A stretch of 64,000 nt of DNA from Dendrolimus kikuchii (taxonomy: Eukaryota; Arthropoda; Insecta; Lepidoptera; Lasiocampidae), in the NCBI GenBank assembly GCA_019925095.2, contig JAHHIN020000030.1:5315001-5379000 (forward strand). Reading direction: 5' to 3'. The position numbers and the translations under genes are program-made. Positions within the stretch are counted from its first letter, which is position 1, and the number at the start of each line of letters is the position of its first letter. Below the pieces are notes generated by a model. That model was given only the letters and a program-made list of their open reading frames with translations. It was not told the DNA's origin and made no database searches. Of the stretch, positions 1 to 11,149 are shown piece by piece.

Positions 1-349
1 ACGCGCAAAGTCTGTCACTATATAGTTTATCAATGTACACACATCTTGTCCCTATCGTAATCGTCGCTTGACTGCCTTTCTCTGCATTAGGCCATTGTTT
101 TATAAAGCACCGATGCCATATGTCTACCTGGCAAGCGTCGGCGCAATTCACAGGAAACATAATCTGCACACCTGCGTAATTATGCCTGCGAACGGCCATA
201 AACAATTACAATATATAATAGACTATTGTCTAATTACAAATTTTAAACGCAAAGAAAACAAAAGAAGATAGTCATAAAACAGTTTCAACGTTATTAGCTC
301 AAACGCCGCGGCAGTTAATAAATATTGCTATGCAGGTGGCCCAACTTGT
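1..349. other. Non-coding sequence, nothing recognised
   Basis: Unremarkable AT-rich sequence. No convincing coding, RNA or repeat signal is seen here. The 180-bp tandem array begins at its right edge. Confidence 0.5.
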
Positions 350-1160
350 AACAGTATGTACGCGTGAAACGATCTCAACTCGTGACATCCACCGCTTTCA
401 GATGCGTATTCAATAGCGAGCTGTAATTATAACCAAATAAATACAGTGACAAGGTTCTAGTGTGTATGTGCGCCTCAATTGCCCCTTTAACGAGCCCCCT
501 TTGACCGCGTGCTCATCAGCGAATTGTAACCATAACTGCGTAGATGCTTTAATATGTACGCGTAAAACGAACTCGTGACGTCCGCCACCTTCAGCTGCGT
601 ACTCAATAGCGAGCTGTAACTATAACTAAATAGATACAGTGAAGAACTCCTAGTGTGTACGTGCACCCCAAGTGCCGCCTTTAACTGCGTGATCATCACC
701 CAGCTGTAACCACAACTGCGTAGATGCTTTAATATGTACGCGTGAAACGAACTCGTGACGTCCGCCGCCTTCAGCTGCGTACTCAATAGCAAGCTGTAAC
801 TATAACGAAATAGATATAGTGAAGAACTCCTAGTGTGTACGTGCGCCCCATGTGCCGCCTTTAATCGCGTACTCCTCAGCGAGCTGTAACCATAACTGCG
901 TAGATGCTTTAATATGTACGCGTGAAACGAACTCCTGACGTCCGCCGTCTTCAGCTGCGTACTCAATAGCGAGCTGTAACTATAACGAAATAGATACAGT
1001 GAAGAACTCCTAGTGTGTACGTGCGCCCCAAGTGCCGCCTTTAATCGCGTACTCCTCAGCGAGCTGTAACCATAACTGCGTAGATGCTTTAATATGTACG
1101 CGTGAAACGAACTCGTGACGTCCGCCGCCTTCAGCTGCGTACTCAATAGCGAGCTGTAAC
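350..1160. repeat. 180-bp tandem repeat array, each unit two about 90-bp halves
   Basis: The phrase TAGATGCTTTAATATGTACG recurs at exactly 541, 721, 901 and 1081, which gives a 180-bp period. A more diverged unit precedes it from about 350, and the last unit is cut off near 1160. Within each unit a motif of the form GCGTACTC..AGCGAGCTGTAAC occurs twice, about 90 bp apart (for example near 778 and 868), so the unit is a dimer. A long open frame on the minus strand follows the repeat because 180 is a multiple of three. I regard it as a by-product, not a gene. No flanking duplication or terminal repeat was seen. Confidence 0.9.
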
Positions 1161-2093
1161 TGTGGTTCGAGGAATTTTGCATTTGAAGGTCGATTGCTGT
1201 GGCCTCAGATTCGCAGCAAAAACCGACAACCATCTACTCACTGCGAGCCATTTGCATTATGAAAAAATATTTTTTGACTATCCTATAAACTTCACTTTTT
1301 TAATAGTGTCAGTATTAGATTACGCGTGCGTTATGTCTTATTCTTCCATACTCCTCTATTCTGAGATACTTCCTATGTCACACCACAAATCATCACATCA
1401 TCCTTCACACAATCCATCCATCTCTGTTTTGATCTACTGGCCAATAAAAATCACTTCCGCTCATAACTTACGCCATCCGCCACTAGAGCGTCCGTATACA
1501 GCGCCGGTGTGTGCGTGCGTTGCGTACCACAGCGGGTAAATATACCTTGATTTCCCATATGAATAGCCCGCGGCGCAACTTTCAAAGGACGAGATTATGT
1601 TAAAGGGGACCAGTCTGTGTTTGAGCAAGAGTTGTGAGTTTGGTTTTACTAGATTAAACCACGGAAAAAGTCCTAATATTATGATTACCGACACAGGAAT
1701 CAAAAAAATCTTCAAATTAATTTAATACTAAAAATTACAATTAGATTTTTTTAGAAGGAGGCTAGAACCTGGCCACTAATATCGGAACACAACTCAAGCC
1801 TGTTATGTCGGCATTTTTATTTTATTTTTGAAGTGAAATTTCTATATAAACGGATCTTAGGAGTTTTCTGTCACGAAAAAGCGTTACGGCCACGTGGAGG
1901 AGCGGCATAAATTTAGACTGGACGTGGTGAGAGGCGGCATGATTTTAAAGTATACTATGAATGCGTTTTTTGGTTTCAGATCGAATTAAGTTTTTTTATT
2001 TGATAAAATAAAATATGTTTAAATAAAAAATGCATTCATTATAATGTTAGGTACATTCTAACCAAATCATAATTTGCAGTAAACCTGCGAAAA
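1161..2093. other. Non-coding sequence, nothing recognised
   Basis: AT-rich sequence between the tandem array and the foldback element. Short open frames exist but show no recognisable protein motif, and no repeat boundary is visible. Confidence 0.4.
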
Positions 2094-2289
2094 ATCGAAA
2101 TGTGTGCTGGGACACAGTCATAGTAGAAGTGAAACTTCAACGGACAAATGGAAAAACGAATGGCAACGGACAAGTGGCAAAACCAATCGCAACAAATTTT
2201 AACTTGAAGTTTTACGTTGCCATTCGTTTTTCCACTTGTCCGTTGAAGTTTCACTTCTACTATGACTGTGTTCCAGCACACATTTCAAT
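2094..2289. repeat. Foldback (long inverted-repeat) element
   Basis: A left arm at 2094-2167 and a right arm at 2216-2289 are reverse complements over about 74 bp with about three mismatches, separated by a 48-bp spacer. The outer ends read close to AAATCGAAATGTGTGCTGG and its complement. This is the structure of a foldback or MITE-like non-autonomous DNA element. A target-site duplication is not obvious, so the superfamily cannot be named. The RNA would form a very stable hairpin, so a hairpin-RNA source is an alternative reading. Confidence 0.8.
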
Positions 2290-2308
2290 TTGTCTATTGT
2301 AGTATAGA

Positions 2309-2600
2309 TTCGCGCTTGACCGCAATCTCGCCCTATGTGGAGAGAAGATGTGGTCTATGATGGAGCACGCTAACCTAGAAGCTAGCAATTCACACAGGAC
2401 TTGTAAACACTCAGGTTATAAGTATCGGGAAAGACAGACTCCGGCATTGAGTTTTACTCCTTTGCATATGATGAAGCTAGATGCAAAACGCTTCGTTCTT
2501 ATAGGTGGAATATCTACCATATATCGGTGCCGCAGCCGGTGCGTCTGGTTGTCCGATGATTGAAGGGAGATGGCGGGATCAGATAGCAGAGCTCAGCTGC
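2309..2600. repeat. Probable dispersed LINE/SINE-like fragment
   Basis: The stretch around GCGCTTGACCGCAATCTCGC, then GGTTATAAGTATCGGG, then GCAAAACGCTTCGT resembles a widely dispersed retroposon 3' region that I associate with moths and butterflies. The family is recognised from general memory of the motif order only. There is no coding remnant and no poly(A) tail here. Confidence is low because the comparison cannot be run. Confidence 0.35.
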
Positions 2601-2689
2601 ACTCACTCCAAAGTAAATCCGATAGAAAACCGATAAGCTGGCAACCCTGCGTCGATGTTCGAGACTTTGAGTCTTGTCGTCGAAAAGCT

Positions 2690-2785
2690 GGCATACCCTA
2701 GATCAGGGGTGGTAACCATACAGATGGGTAAATACCCAACCACCTGGCTGTGGGGTGTTGTTGTCACCTCTTACGACAGGTCGCC
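2690..2785 (-). mobile_element. Fragment of the poly(A)-tailed retroposon family (copy E)
   Basis: The text CAGGGGTGGTAACC followed by CCACCTGGCTGTGGG and CTCTTACGACAGG matches, on the minus strand, the middle of the units at 25773-26055, 26341-26651 and 27101-27421. Both ends are truncated. It is probably the oldest copy, judging from its substitutions. Confidence 0.6.
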
Positions 2786-2786
2786 G

Positions 2787-2960
2787 ATTATAATGTTATT
2801 GTGAATAAAGTAGTATTTTATAGAATAGAATAGAATAGAAAACACTTTTTTGTTCACCATAATAAACAATTACAGAATAAATAATTACAATAATTTAACG
2901 GCAAAACAAAAGGCGGCCTTATCGCTTAAAGCGATCTCTTCCAGGCAACCTGATTTTATA
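2787..2960 (-). mobile_element. LINE 3' end with (ATTCT)n microsatellite tail
   Basis: On the minus strand a block reading GAAGAGATCGCTTTAAGCG then GATAAGGCCGCCTTTTGTT is followed by GTGGTGAACA-like text, an AATAAAG-like signal and a short (ATTCT)n tail at about 2817-2840. The same block occurs at 5405-5465 and 11470-11515 on the plus strand. The 5405 copy sits just after a LINE ORF2 C-terminus, which identifies the block as a non-LTR retrotransposon 3' untranslated region. Only the 3' end is present here. Confidence 0.6.
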
Positions 2961-4992
2961 TTTACTATTAACAAATAACTTCAACATTTTTAAACGATTC
3001 TGTGCTAAAATTAATTTTATATACTAATTATATTAAGTTATATACAATACCATAAAAATTAGTTAAGTATTAAGGTAACCTTACTTATAATCGTTTCTTA
3101 AATTTAAAGAAACTGCTCAGCAACTGATTAGTGAAAATCTTGCCCATAAACTCCTCTTTAGTCGAATATTTTGGGTACAAGCTACGTTTATCATTCAAAT
3201 TTCGTTTATCTGTGCTCCTCTTAGCTAAACAACAGGTAATACACGTTTATGAGTGAAAAAAATAGATATTCATTGATTAAGGTCTGATTCTGATTCTCTT
3301 ACTTAAGAGATGGCTAATCGTTTCTTAACGAGATTATTATAAGTAAGGCCGTTAGACATAATACTAATTTTATAGAAAAATACAATTAAATACTAAAATT
3401 AAACTATATTATAAAAATAAACCTAAAATTAAAAGCTAGAACTAAATAAATAATTATAGATAAAATATTGGTCACAAACCACTGTCACTTACTGGGAACA
3501 TTCCCAAAAGGCTGGCGGCGTTGCCGCGTTACACCACCAGTAGTATTTAAAAAAAAAGGAAATTATTTATCTCTCTTTTATAAAGATGTAGATATTTTGT
3601 TGAGTTTTTGGCGGGAGGGGAGGGAGGGGGCAGTCGGACGAGAACTACGATCAAAGCGAGACGTGTTTACTACAATCGGGAATCTGATAGTGACGAACTT
3701 TGCGCGTTTTATTGAATTACAACCTTCTGCATTACGTTTGGACTTGTTGTGTTCGGTGATATTTGTACCTGGTTATACGTGTTTGTATAGTTCTAATAAA
3801 CTCTATAGTAATTCAAACGGCATTTTAATTCAAGTCCTGTAAACTCGTAACCATATTTTTTTATTAGATTTATGCCGCGATTTAACAGTGATTGTAAAAA
3901 AAGTTGGGACATGAGTCGCATCTATGGCTCGCTATAGTTTTTACATTTTTTGGAGTTTTTGGCGGGAACTGAATGGAGATGTTGTGCTGTGCAGTTTTAT
4001 TTTCTAAAAATGTGTAAAATTACTCTAAAATGAACAATAGTTGTAGGATGTTCATAGTTTTTGAGTAGTAATTATGTGTTTTGTGAGAAATGTGAACTGT
4101 ATAGTCAAATGTGGCCTTTTGAGTTGTCACAAGAACTCCGATGAATGGCACTAGCTGATTACCTACAGTTCAGCTGTGCTACATATAGGCTTAAGAAAAT
4201 GAAGAAACTATATTGTAAACTTAGATCTGGCTTAAAGGCCGAGCTGCCAAGCCATAAACCTAAATAAATAATAGATATTTTGTTATCCTGTTCTGAAAAA
4301 AATTGAAAGAGTGTGACGGACCCAACGTTGTCAAAAGGTGGGGTTTTGATATAAAAATACGATTAAAACTATATGTGTAAATAAAATAATCAAAATTTCA
4401 ATTAAAGACATTGATTACATGTGAGAAGCGTGTATTTTATTGAATATATTAAATTACAGCGAGCAATTTATTGAATATATTAAATTACATATTCAATCAA
4501 TCGAATATTGATTAATAAAAATGATAATGACATTCTTTTTATATATTAAAATTAAAATAAGAATAATGACATCTGGCGTCATTAACTTGGGTAATTCATA
4601 TAAATCATTGTCAGACATTCTTCATTTTCATGTAGTTTTAGCGTACGATAATAGATGGCGCTGAAACAAAAATATGTTAACATGGGGCGTTGCATTTTGA
4701 AATTCTGATTTTCTTCGGAAATTCAGAGATTAGGGCATGCAAAATGCATTAGAAATAACCACAAGCATCTAATGTATGATGAATTAACAAAATATATTAC
4801 CTTTATTATGTTGGGAATGCAGGATTCATTGATTAGTGTAGTAGTCAAAACACATTCTGGAAAAATAGCTAACACACTTCAATATATGTTTGTGGGGAGC
4901 GTGTCGTTCCTGGGTTCCGTAAAGAAGTATGTGTTTTGCATTTGATAGCAAGTTCAAGGAACAAAAGCATATCTAATGTTCACTTACTCTCT
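2961..4992. other. AT-rich non-coding sequence with minor repeats
   Basis: There is no recognisable gene. A fragment at about 3465-3545 containing ACATTCCCAAAAGGCTGGC resembles a dispersed lepidopteran repeat. A phrase TTATTGAATATATTAAATTA occurs twice, near 4437 and 4468. GAGTTTTTGGCGGGA occurs near 3603 and again near 3953. An open frame from 3468 to 3842 has no domain I recognise and covers that repeat fragment, so I do not call it a gene. Confidence 0.4.
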
Positions 4993-5475
4993 TTTGTACA
5001 ATTTTGATCCTCGTACCCCTCCGGATGAAAGGAACGTTATGATTTTCTACATCTTTCTCATTCCCGTTATTTGCGCTCTAGTAATAATCTCTCCTTAATG
5101 ACACCTGTACACACTTCTTCCTTCGTTGATAACTCTTTCACGGTACAGGCTGTCCGTTTATGGAACTCACTGCCACTCAACATCAGACAAGCTAAATCCA
5201 TAATGTCTTTTAAATTGATGGTTACTAAATATCTTTGGTCCTCGCAAGTCTAAAACATGCTGCTGATTCTATATATAGTATGATATATCTTATTTTTGTA
5301 TAGTATATAAATATATTACTATTTATTTATTTCCTTTTTACTTATTCTTGGAATGTTTCTTATTATTTATTGTCTTCACCGCCACTGTTGTTTTAATATT
5401 TTCCTTAGTTTAGGGGGTTGCCTGGAAGAGATCGCTTTAAGCGATAAGGCCGCCCTTTGTTCAACATTTATTGTA
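4993..5475 (+). mobile_element. 5'-truncated CR1/Jockey-like LINE: ORF2 C-terminus plus 3' UTR
   Basis: The segment from about 5045 to 5253 encodes a C-terminus with the pattern NSFTVQAVRLWNSLP, then IRQA and FK, which is the usual end of CR1/Jockey-group reverse transcriptase proteins. An upstream piece with FDPRTPP around 5007 lies in another frame, so a frameshift is present. The stop at 5251-5253 is followed by a 3' region that ends in the GAAGAGATCGC..GGCCGCC block shared with 2787-2960 and 11468-11601. It is a dead 5'-truncated insertion. The exact clade is uncertain. Confidence 0.75.
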
Positions 5476-6239
5476 CTTAGTTTAATAAGTTATTGGTAAA
5501 AACAGAAATGTGAATTAGAAAAATTCACAAAAAAATGGTTTAAGATATTTTATCTTGTTAAAACGGAGCTAAGAGTTAAGAAACTTATGAATAGATATGC
5601 TAGATTAATGTAGAAGAAGTAACATCACTTGCAAAAGCCGATTAGAATTGGAAATTTAAAGATAAAAGGAATAAACTGAAATAATCTAGCCAATAACACT
5701 TCACAATAAAGATAAGAAATTATCAATATAGGTTTATAAGTATACAATTAGTTATTACAATTAAAAATATAAATTTATGTACACAAATTAGTAATTAAAT
5801 ATTAAAAATTCTATGATGAATGTAATTAGGAAATGATTAATTATGTGAAATAGGAAATAATTAAATTTGAGAAAGATAAAAGAGGGTAGTTTCGAAAAAT
5901 AAGGAATTAGCATTTTATAGTTAATTTACATTATTAAAGAAATATATCTATTTTGTGATTAGATAAAATAGTTAAAATTTAAATAATTAATAGTGCATAA
6001 AGTAATAAACGTCATAGGTAGGAAAACAAGAAATTATTGAAAGGGAAATACAATATACAAATGTTAAGTAGGGGGCGTTTTTAGCGATGTCGGAACGTTT
6101 AATATGGAATATTTCGGTATTTATTAGAAATACGTATAAAATATTTATATCAGAAGATAGCAAAATAGTTTAAAAAGATTTTATTATAATACAATGATTA
6201 GAAGTTTCTAATTTTACAAATTAACATGTAAAAAGCAAT
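5476..6239. other. AT-rich non-coding sequence, nothing recognised
   Basis: Very AT-rich with only short open frames. No repeat unit, terminal structure or protein motif could be identified. Confidence 0.5.
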
Positions 6240-7664
6240 GCTGTTTTATGATTGGTTGAAAAATAAGTGGTGCGAATACGAGGGGAGTGCATTGGGGGAG
6301 AAAGATGATGCAGTAGTAGGAAAGTTACGGGAACTGGTGAAAAAAATATAAATACGAAGAGGTGGAGAAGAATCGGGACAGTCAACGTGATATTCTTCTA
6401 CCACGAAGTGCTGCTAGTCGGATACTAGCACCCCCTAGTGACCATTCCTAGGGCTAAAGCGCTGCCGCTCTGCGCCGGTAATTAATTATTAAATTAAATA
6501 AAAAATTAAATAGTTTAATAGTGCTGCGTCGTCGAGGAGGCCTGTGGTAAAGTTAAATCATTTATATTTCGATTTAGAATAGAATAGCTAGGTGATTCAA
6601 TCAGTTCTAATTAAATCAAAATCAAAAGAGTAATTCATAGTCGTGGTTAAATAAATTTTTAAATGTAAGAAATTACTTGAGATCGTGCGATTTTAATTAA
6701 TAGATTATTGTTTAATTCGCTTTAAAATCATATAAGCGGCTCGCGTAAAGTTATTTCTAGTATCGTGTTCGTTACCAAATTAATACGGGAAATAATGTAA
6801 TATTTTAATATAATCATAAGACGTCGCGTTAAATAAAGTTTACCTTCTTTTAAATCATCGAAAAAATAAATACATCGATTCGCTAAATGAAACGACGATG
6901 AATCCATTAAAAATAATCAAAAATAAATCTACCTTCTTAATCTGATATAAAAATGAGAAAATAAAAATTATACAAGAAATTAAACGATATAAAATCCAAT
7001 TTAAAATATACAATTTTAAGAGATGGTTTGTTTAGGGAATTTAATATATTTAGGTTTTATAAAGCAATCGTTTCAGTTAAGTTATAATAAAATTTGATGT
7101 AAAATTAATTCAGATCTGTATAACATAAACTAATAAATTATTTCCTGCAAGACATGTCTGATGCAACAAATTTAGTGTAACAAATGTAGAATAAAAGGGG
7201 TATTGATTTGCTTTAAATAATGTTGAATTACGTTAAATTGCTTAAAAAAATAAAACGATGATATATTAGTGGAGTCGTTGTGTAAATTAATCCTGGTATT
7301 GTAGACTTGATTGAATCAATAAATTAGTAATTTGTGATCTGCGTATAGATGGTAGAATACCTAGTGTCGGGAGGTATCTTAGTGTAGGAGGCCAGTGCCG
7401 TGGGTCTAATAGGATATTTTGTGTGATAATCTCCAAGGACTAAGGTAAGTCGGGACAGGAGCTCCCGACTTCAGTGAGTTTTTGAACAAATTAACAGGGA
7501 TTCTCAAGTTATATTTAATTTATGCATTTATTGTTTTGCTGAAGGGTTTTATAATGTGCACTATGTATATATCTATGACCAAAATACACGTTATTCAGAA
7601 TTTAAGTGTGATCAATATAATATATATCAGAGTCGGTTGTAGTGTAGGTAGGGCGGATAAGATG
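6240..7664. other. Unclassified AT-rich region with promoter-like and hairpin motifs
   Basis: ATATAAATACGAAGAGG at about 6349 resembles a TATA box, and a more GC-rich patch follows at 6410-6480. A hairpin GTCGGGA..TCCCGAC with a 7-nt loop lies at about 7449-7470. No coding sequence of convincing length is present. The region runs directly into the 272-bp array, and both might belong to one unclassified element, but no ends were found. Confidence 0.3.
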
Positions 7665-8740
7665 TATAATTTTAAGGCGTTATGGTAATTGTGATGCGTT
7701 AGTTTGTAAGAATGATACGAACGGTTTTAGATTTAAGTGCGGCAATTATAAATGGTTATAAACGAAAATAGCGGAACGTTTAGGTTAAGCGTATAGGGTT
7801 TGAGTTAGTTGTAAGCGAATTAAGTCTATCAGATACTGATAGAAACGGCTATAAGGTTATTTCTAGTGCGTTGATTAAGGCGTTATTTATAGGTAGGTAG
7901 GCGGTTATAAAGTTAATGTAGTAAGTAGAAATTACGTATAATTTTAAGGCGTTATGGTAATTGTGATGCATTAGTTTGTAAGAATGATACGAACGGCCTT
8001 AGATTTAAGTGCGGCAATTATAAATGGTTATAAACGAAAATAGCGGAACGTTTAGGTTAAGCGTATAGGGTTTGAGTTAGTTGTAAGCGAATTACGTCTA
8101 TCAGATACTGATAGAAACGGCTATAAGGTTATTTCTAGTGCGTTGATTAAGGCGTTATTTATAGGTAGATAGGCGGTTATAAGGTTAATGTAGTAAGTAG
8201 AAATTACGTATAATTTTAAGGCGTTACGATAATTTGTGGTGCGTTAGTTTGTAAGTGATACGAACGGCTTTAGATTTAAGTGCGGCAATTATAAATGGAT
8301 ATAAACGGAAAATAGCGGAACGTTTAGGTTAAGCGTATAGGGTTGCGTTAGTTGTAAGCGAATTATGTCTATCAGATACTGATAGAAATGGCTATAACGT
8401 TATTTCTAGTGCGTTGATTTAGGCGTTATTTATAGGTAGGTAGGCGGTTATAAAGTTAATGTAGTAAGTAGAAATTACGTATAATTTTAAGGCGTTACGA
8501 TAATTTGCGGTGCTTTAGTTTGTAAGTGATACGAACGGCTTTAGATTTAAGTGCGGCAATTATAAATGGATATAAACGAAAAATAGCGGAACGTTTAGGT
8601 TAAGCGTATAGGGTTGCGTTAGTTGTAAGCGAATTATGTCTATCAGATACCGATAGAAACGGCTAAAACGTTATTGTTAGTGCGTTAGTTTAGGCGTTAT
8701 TTATAAGTAGGTAGGCGGTTGAAACGTTCGTTAGGCTTTG
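7665..8740. repeat. About 272-bp tandem array, four units, each with a palindrome
   Basis: The phrase TATAATTTTAAGGCGTTA begins at 7665, 7937, 8209 and 8480, giving periods of 272, 272 and 271 bp. Each unit carries TCTATCAGATACTGATAGA (near 7825, 8097, 8368 and 8638), an 8-bp stem palindrome with a 3-nt centre that is intact in the first three units and has one change in the fourth. Units 1 and 2 are nearly identical, and units 3 and 4 share their own small changes. No open frame runs through the array. Confidence 0.9.
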
Positions 8741-9150
8741 GTATAGGAATCGGCAAACGTTATTATTAAGTGTTTAAGCACTCATTAGATGTAATATATA
8801 TAGGAACTGGCCAATACATTATTAATAGTGCGTAGTAAAATATCGAATAGGCGGTAGGAACATTGAACGATATCTATAGGAACTTGTATAAATAATAACT
8901 AAATCATTAGCTAAGAATTATCATAAATAGCCTGAAGCTTGTCTTCCGTCTACGAGTTAATTCGAAGTAAATTTTAAATTTTACAGTGCTACTTTAACGG
9001 TTTATGTCTACCCTTAAACTATGTTTTCATTACATATGAAATAAGCCGAGCCTCCTTCGCAGAAGGTTATTCAAAATGGTACAGGCTTAAAAATGGTTCA
9101 TCTCAAGGACTTGTTAAATAGTTTGTTATGTATGTGATATAAACAATTTT
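8741..9150. other. Non-coding sequence, nothing recognised
   Basis: Decayed continuation of the sequence type found in the 272-bp array, followed by unremarkable AT-rich DNA up to the insertion site of the R1-clade LINE. Confidence 0.4.
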
Positions 9151-9164
9151 AAATATTATAACAC

Positions 9165-10719
9165 TTTTTTTTTTTTTTTTTGTTTTGAGGCGAGGGAAAA
9201 TGCTTAACCGATTTACGCACAAACTGGGTCGTTGCTAGGGGAACGACACGCGTCGGTCGGGGGCGATAACACTGCAGCAATAGTATGCTCTTGGCAGCGC
9301 TCCGTCCGCGATCGACGTCACAGAATAGTGTGGAAGACTCCGAGCGTTGCTGCACGCGCGAGCAACCCCAATACCCACTAAAAACCCCCCTCCTCCCTGA
9401 CGACCCTGCGCTTTGAATGTGTTGGAAAGGCTGAGATTTAGAACATAGTTACGCCCAGCCGATCCAGCGCAATAAAGTGCCTGGAGTGTGCCCTGGGAGA
9501 ACACACCCCACTTCGTTGTGCGGGGGTAGAAGGTCCTTTGCTCTTCCTAGCAAGCTAAAGGCCCCCCGCGGTAAACGGAACCTAACTCAGGGAGGGAAGT
9601 AATGCGCGTACCTGCCTCTCCGGGTGCCAGCTGAAGGCCGGCGACCTCGAGAAGACGCATTGGCACGCGCTGCAGGACTTCTCTCCCTGTCTCGTTCTGC
9701 GGCCTCCTTGAGTGACATTACTGTCTCGCAAAAAGTAACCGCAGCCCCCCAATTGTCGCTGCTCTGCAGCATGGCCTTGACCAAGTCGCAGAGCGAGTCG
9801 AGTGGACCTACGTGCGTCTCAAGTTCGAAACGCTGCGGCGCCCATGCGGCGCACTCGACAAGCGTGTGTAACGCCGTGTCGGGCGCGCCGCACTGGCGGC
9901 AGTCCGGGGAAGGCAAGCAGCCCACAATGCGACACAGATACTTATCGAAACATCCGTGTCCGGTAAGTATCTGTGTCGTCCTGAAGGTCAGGGTGCCGCT
10001 GGTGCGGTTGACCCATTCCGTCGGCTGTGGCCTGATTGCATCCACCGTGTAGCCGCCATAGGCCGCAGGGTTGTCGAGCTCTTGAGACCAGACGGCGATC
10101 ATGGAGGCGGTTTCCCGCTTCCTGATCGCCTCGATTTCGACCTGACAGAAGGTCAGGCCTCTAGCTAGGGCATCCTGCCGGGTGCGGCGCACCACTGTCA
10201 GGACGTCCGCCTGGAGATGCCAGGGCGGATCGCCTGCCAGGAGGGTGGCCGCCGTCCGCGACACTGTGCGATACCCCCGTATGGTCCTCACGGCCAGAAC
10301 CTGCTGCGCCCGTTGCAGCAGGGTTCTGTTGTGGCGGTGAAGTGCAATGGACCAGACGGGTGCACCGTACAGTGCCATACTCCTCAGGATGCCAGAGTAA
10401 AGTTTCCGCGTCGCACCTCCCGGGCCCCCTACGTTGGGAAGCAGCCTCAAGAGTGCGCCCGCGGATTTGACGAGTTTGGGAACTAGCTGCTCAAAGTGCG
10501 CTTTGAACAGCCATTTCCCATCGAGAACTAGCCCCAGATATTTCATCTGGGGCCCTACTCTAATGGCCACCCCTTGGACCGAAACGGTCAAGTCCGCGGG
10601 GGGATTGCGAAATTTCCTATGGAACATGATGGCCTCCGTTTTCGCGGGGGAGACCCTCAAGCCCAGCCTAGCTATTCGATCTACGACAATCGCCAACCCG
10701 GCGTTAGCGACGTCCACGG
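9165..10719 (-). mobile_element. R1-clade LINE, 5'-truncated, with 14-bp target-site duplication
   Basis: The insertion is bounded by AAATATTATAACAC at 9151-9164 and again at 10720-10733. The minus-strand poly(A) tail appears as a T run starting at 9165. The body holds the reverse transcriptase C-terminal half and a 3' UTR (9183-9586). The 5' truncation falls just downstream of the catalytic YADD region. A second copy of the same family lies at 47470-48394 on the plus strand. The duplication is still perfect, so the insertion is fairly young. Confidence 0.92.
9587..10717 (-). pseudogene. R1-clade reverse transcriptase C-terminal part
   Basis: This open frame of about 376 residues contains the RT thumb region (KYLGLVLD, then RSMALYGAPVW, then GYRTVS) and a C-terminal zinc knuckle of the type C-x2-C-x7-H-x4-C within CRQCGAPDTALHTLVEC. 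These are typical of the R1 clade. The endonuclease and the RT catalytic motifs are missing because the insertion is 5'-truncated, so it cannot be functional. The reading frame itself carries no stop. The first Met is simply the first internal one after the truncation point. Confidence 0.88.
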
Positions 10720-10733
10720 AAATATTATAACAC

Positions 10734-11083
10734 TTGTGTTATCATAGTCCAAGGGTTAGATACTATTATATAGGTTCAATACTTATATCACTAAATATCT
10801 ATACATAATGCTAAAGTTTGAAGTACAAACAATATTTAAATATCCTAGCATTTATGTGTTATTATAGTTCAAGAGTTATGTATTTATTACATGTATCTAA
10901 AGCCCCATTCCATAAAATATCTATACATACTGGGTCCAATATCAGTAATGAATCGAGATACCAAGATTTATGTATGTATTATATATGCACTCGTACTCTG
11001 CATTAATGAAATATTTATATGATGATATATATACCAAACTCTAAGATAAGGTTAATATCAATATTCTAAAGGATAATACCTGT

Positions 11084-11123
<40 letters not shown>

Positions 11124-11149
11124 GTAATCTACTACATACACAGTTTAGT
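10734..11149. other. AT-rich sequence with weak internal duplication
   Basis: TGTGTTATCATAGTCCAAGG near 10735 recurs in altered form near 10855, which suggests an old tandem duplication of about 120 bp. A (TA)n run lies at 11090-11117. No gene is seen. Confidence 0.45.

Noticed and set aside
350..1160. CRISPR-like array
   Set aside because: The repeats are contiguous 180-bp units without unique spacers, and the context is eukaryotic.
487..1233. 248-codon open frame with repeated SYSSLLSTQLKAA-like units (minus strand)
   Set aside because: It follows the 180-bp DNA repeat exactly. 180 is divisible by three, so an open frame is expected once one unit lacks stops. No start context, splice sites or known repeat protein.
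2039..2302. Two similar short ORFs on opposite strands
   Set aside because: They are the same sequence read through the two arms of the foldback element.
3468..3842. 124-codon open frame as a host gene
   Set aside because: Its first part coincides with a dispersed repeat fragment, and the rest lacks domain, codon or splice evidence.
11090..11117. Replication origin or regulatory meaning for the (TA)n run
   Set aside because: A simple microsatellite in AT-rich DNA, with no supporting context.
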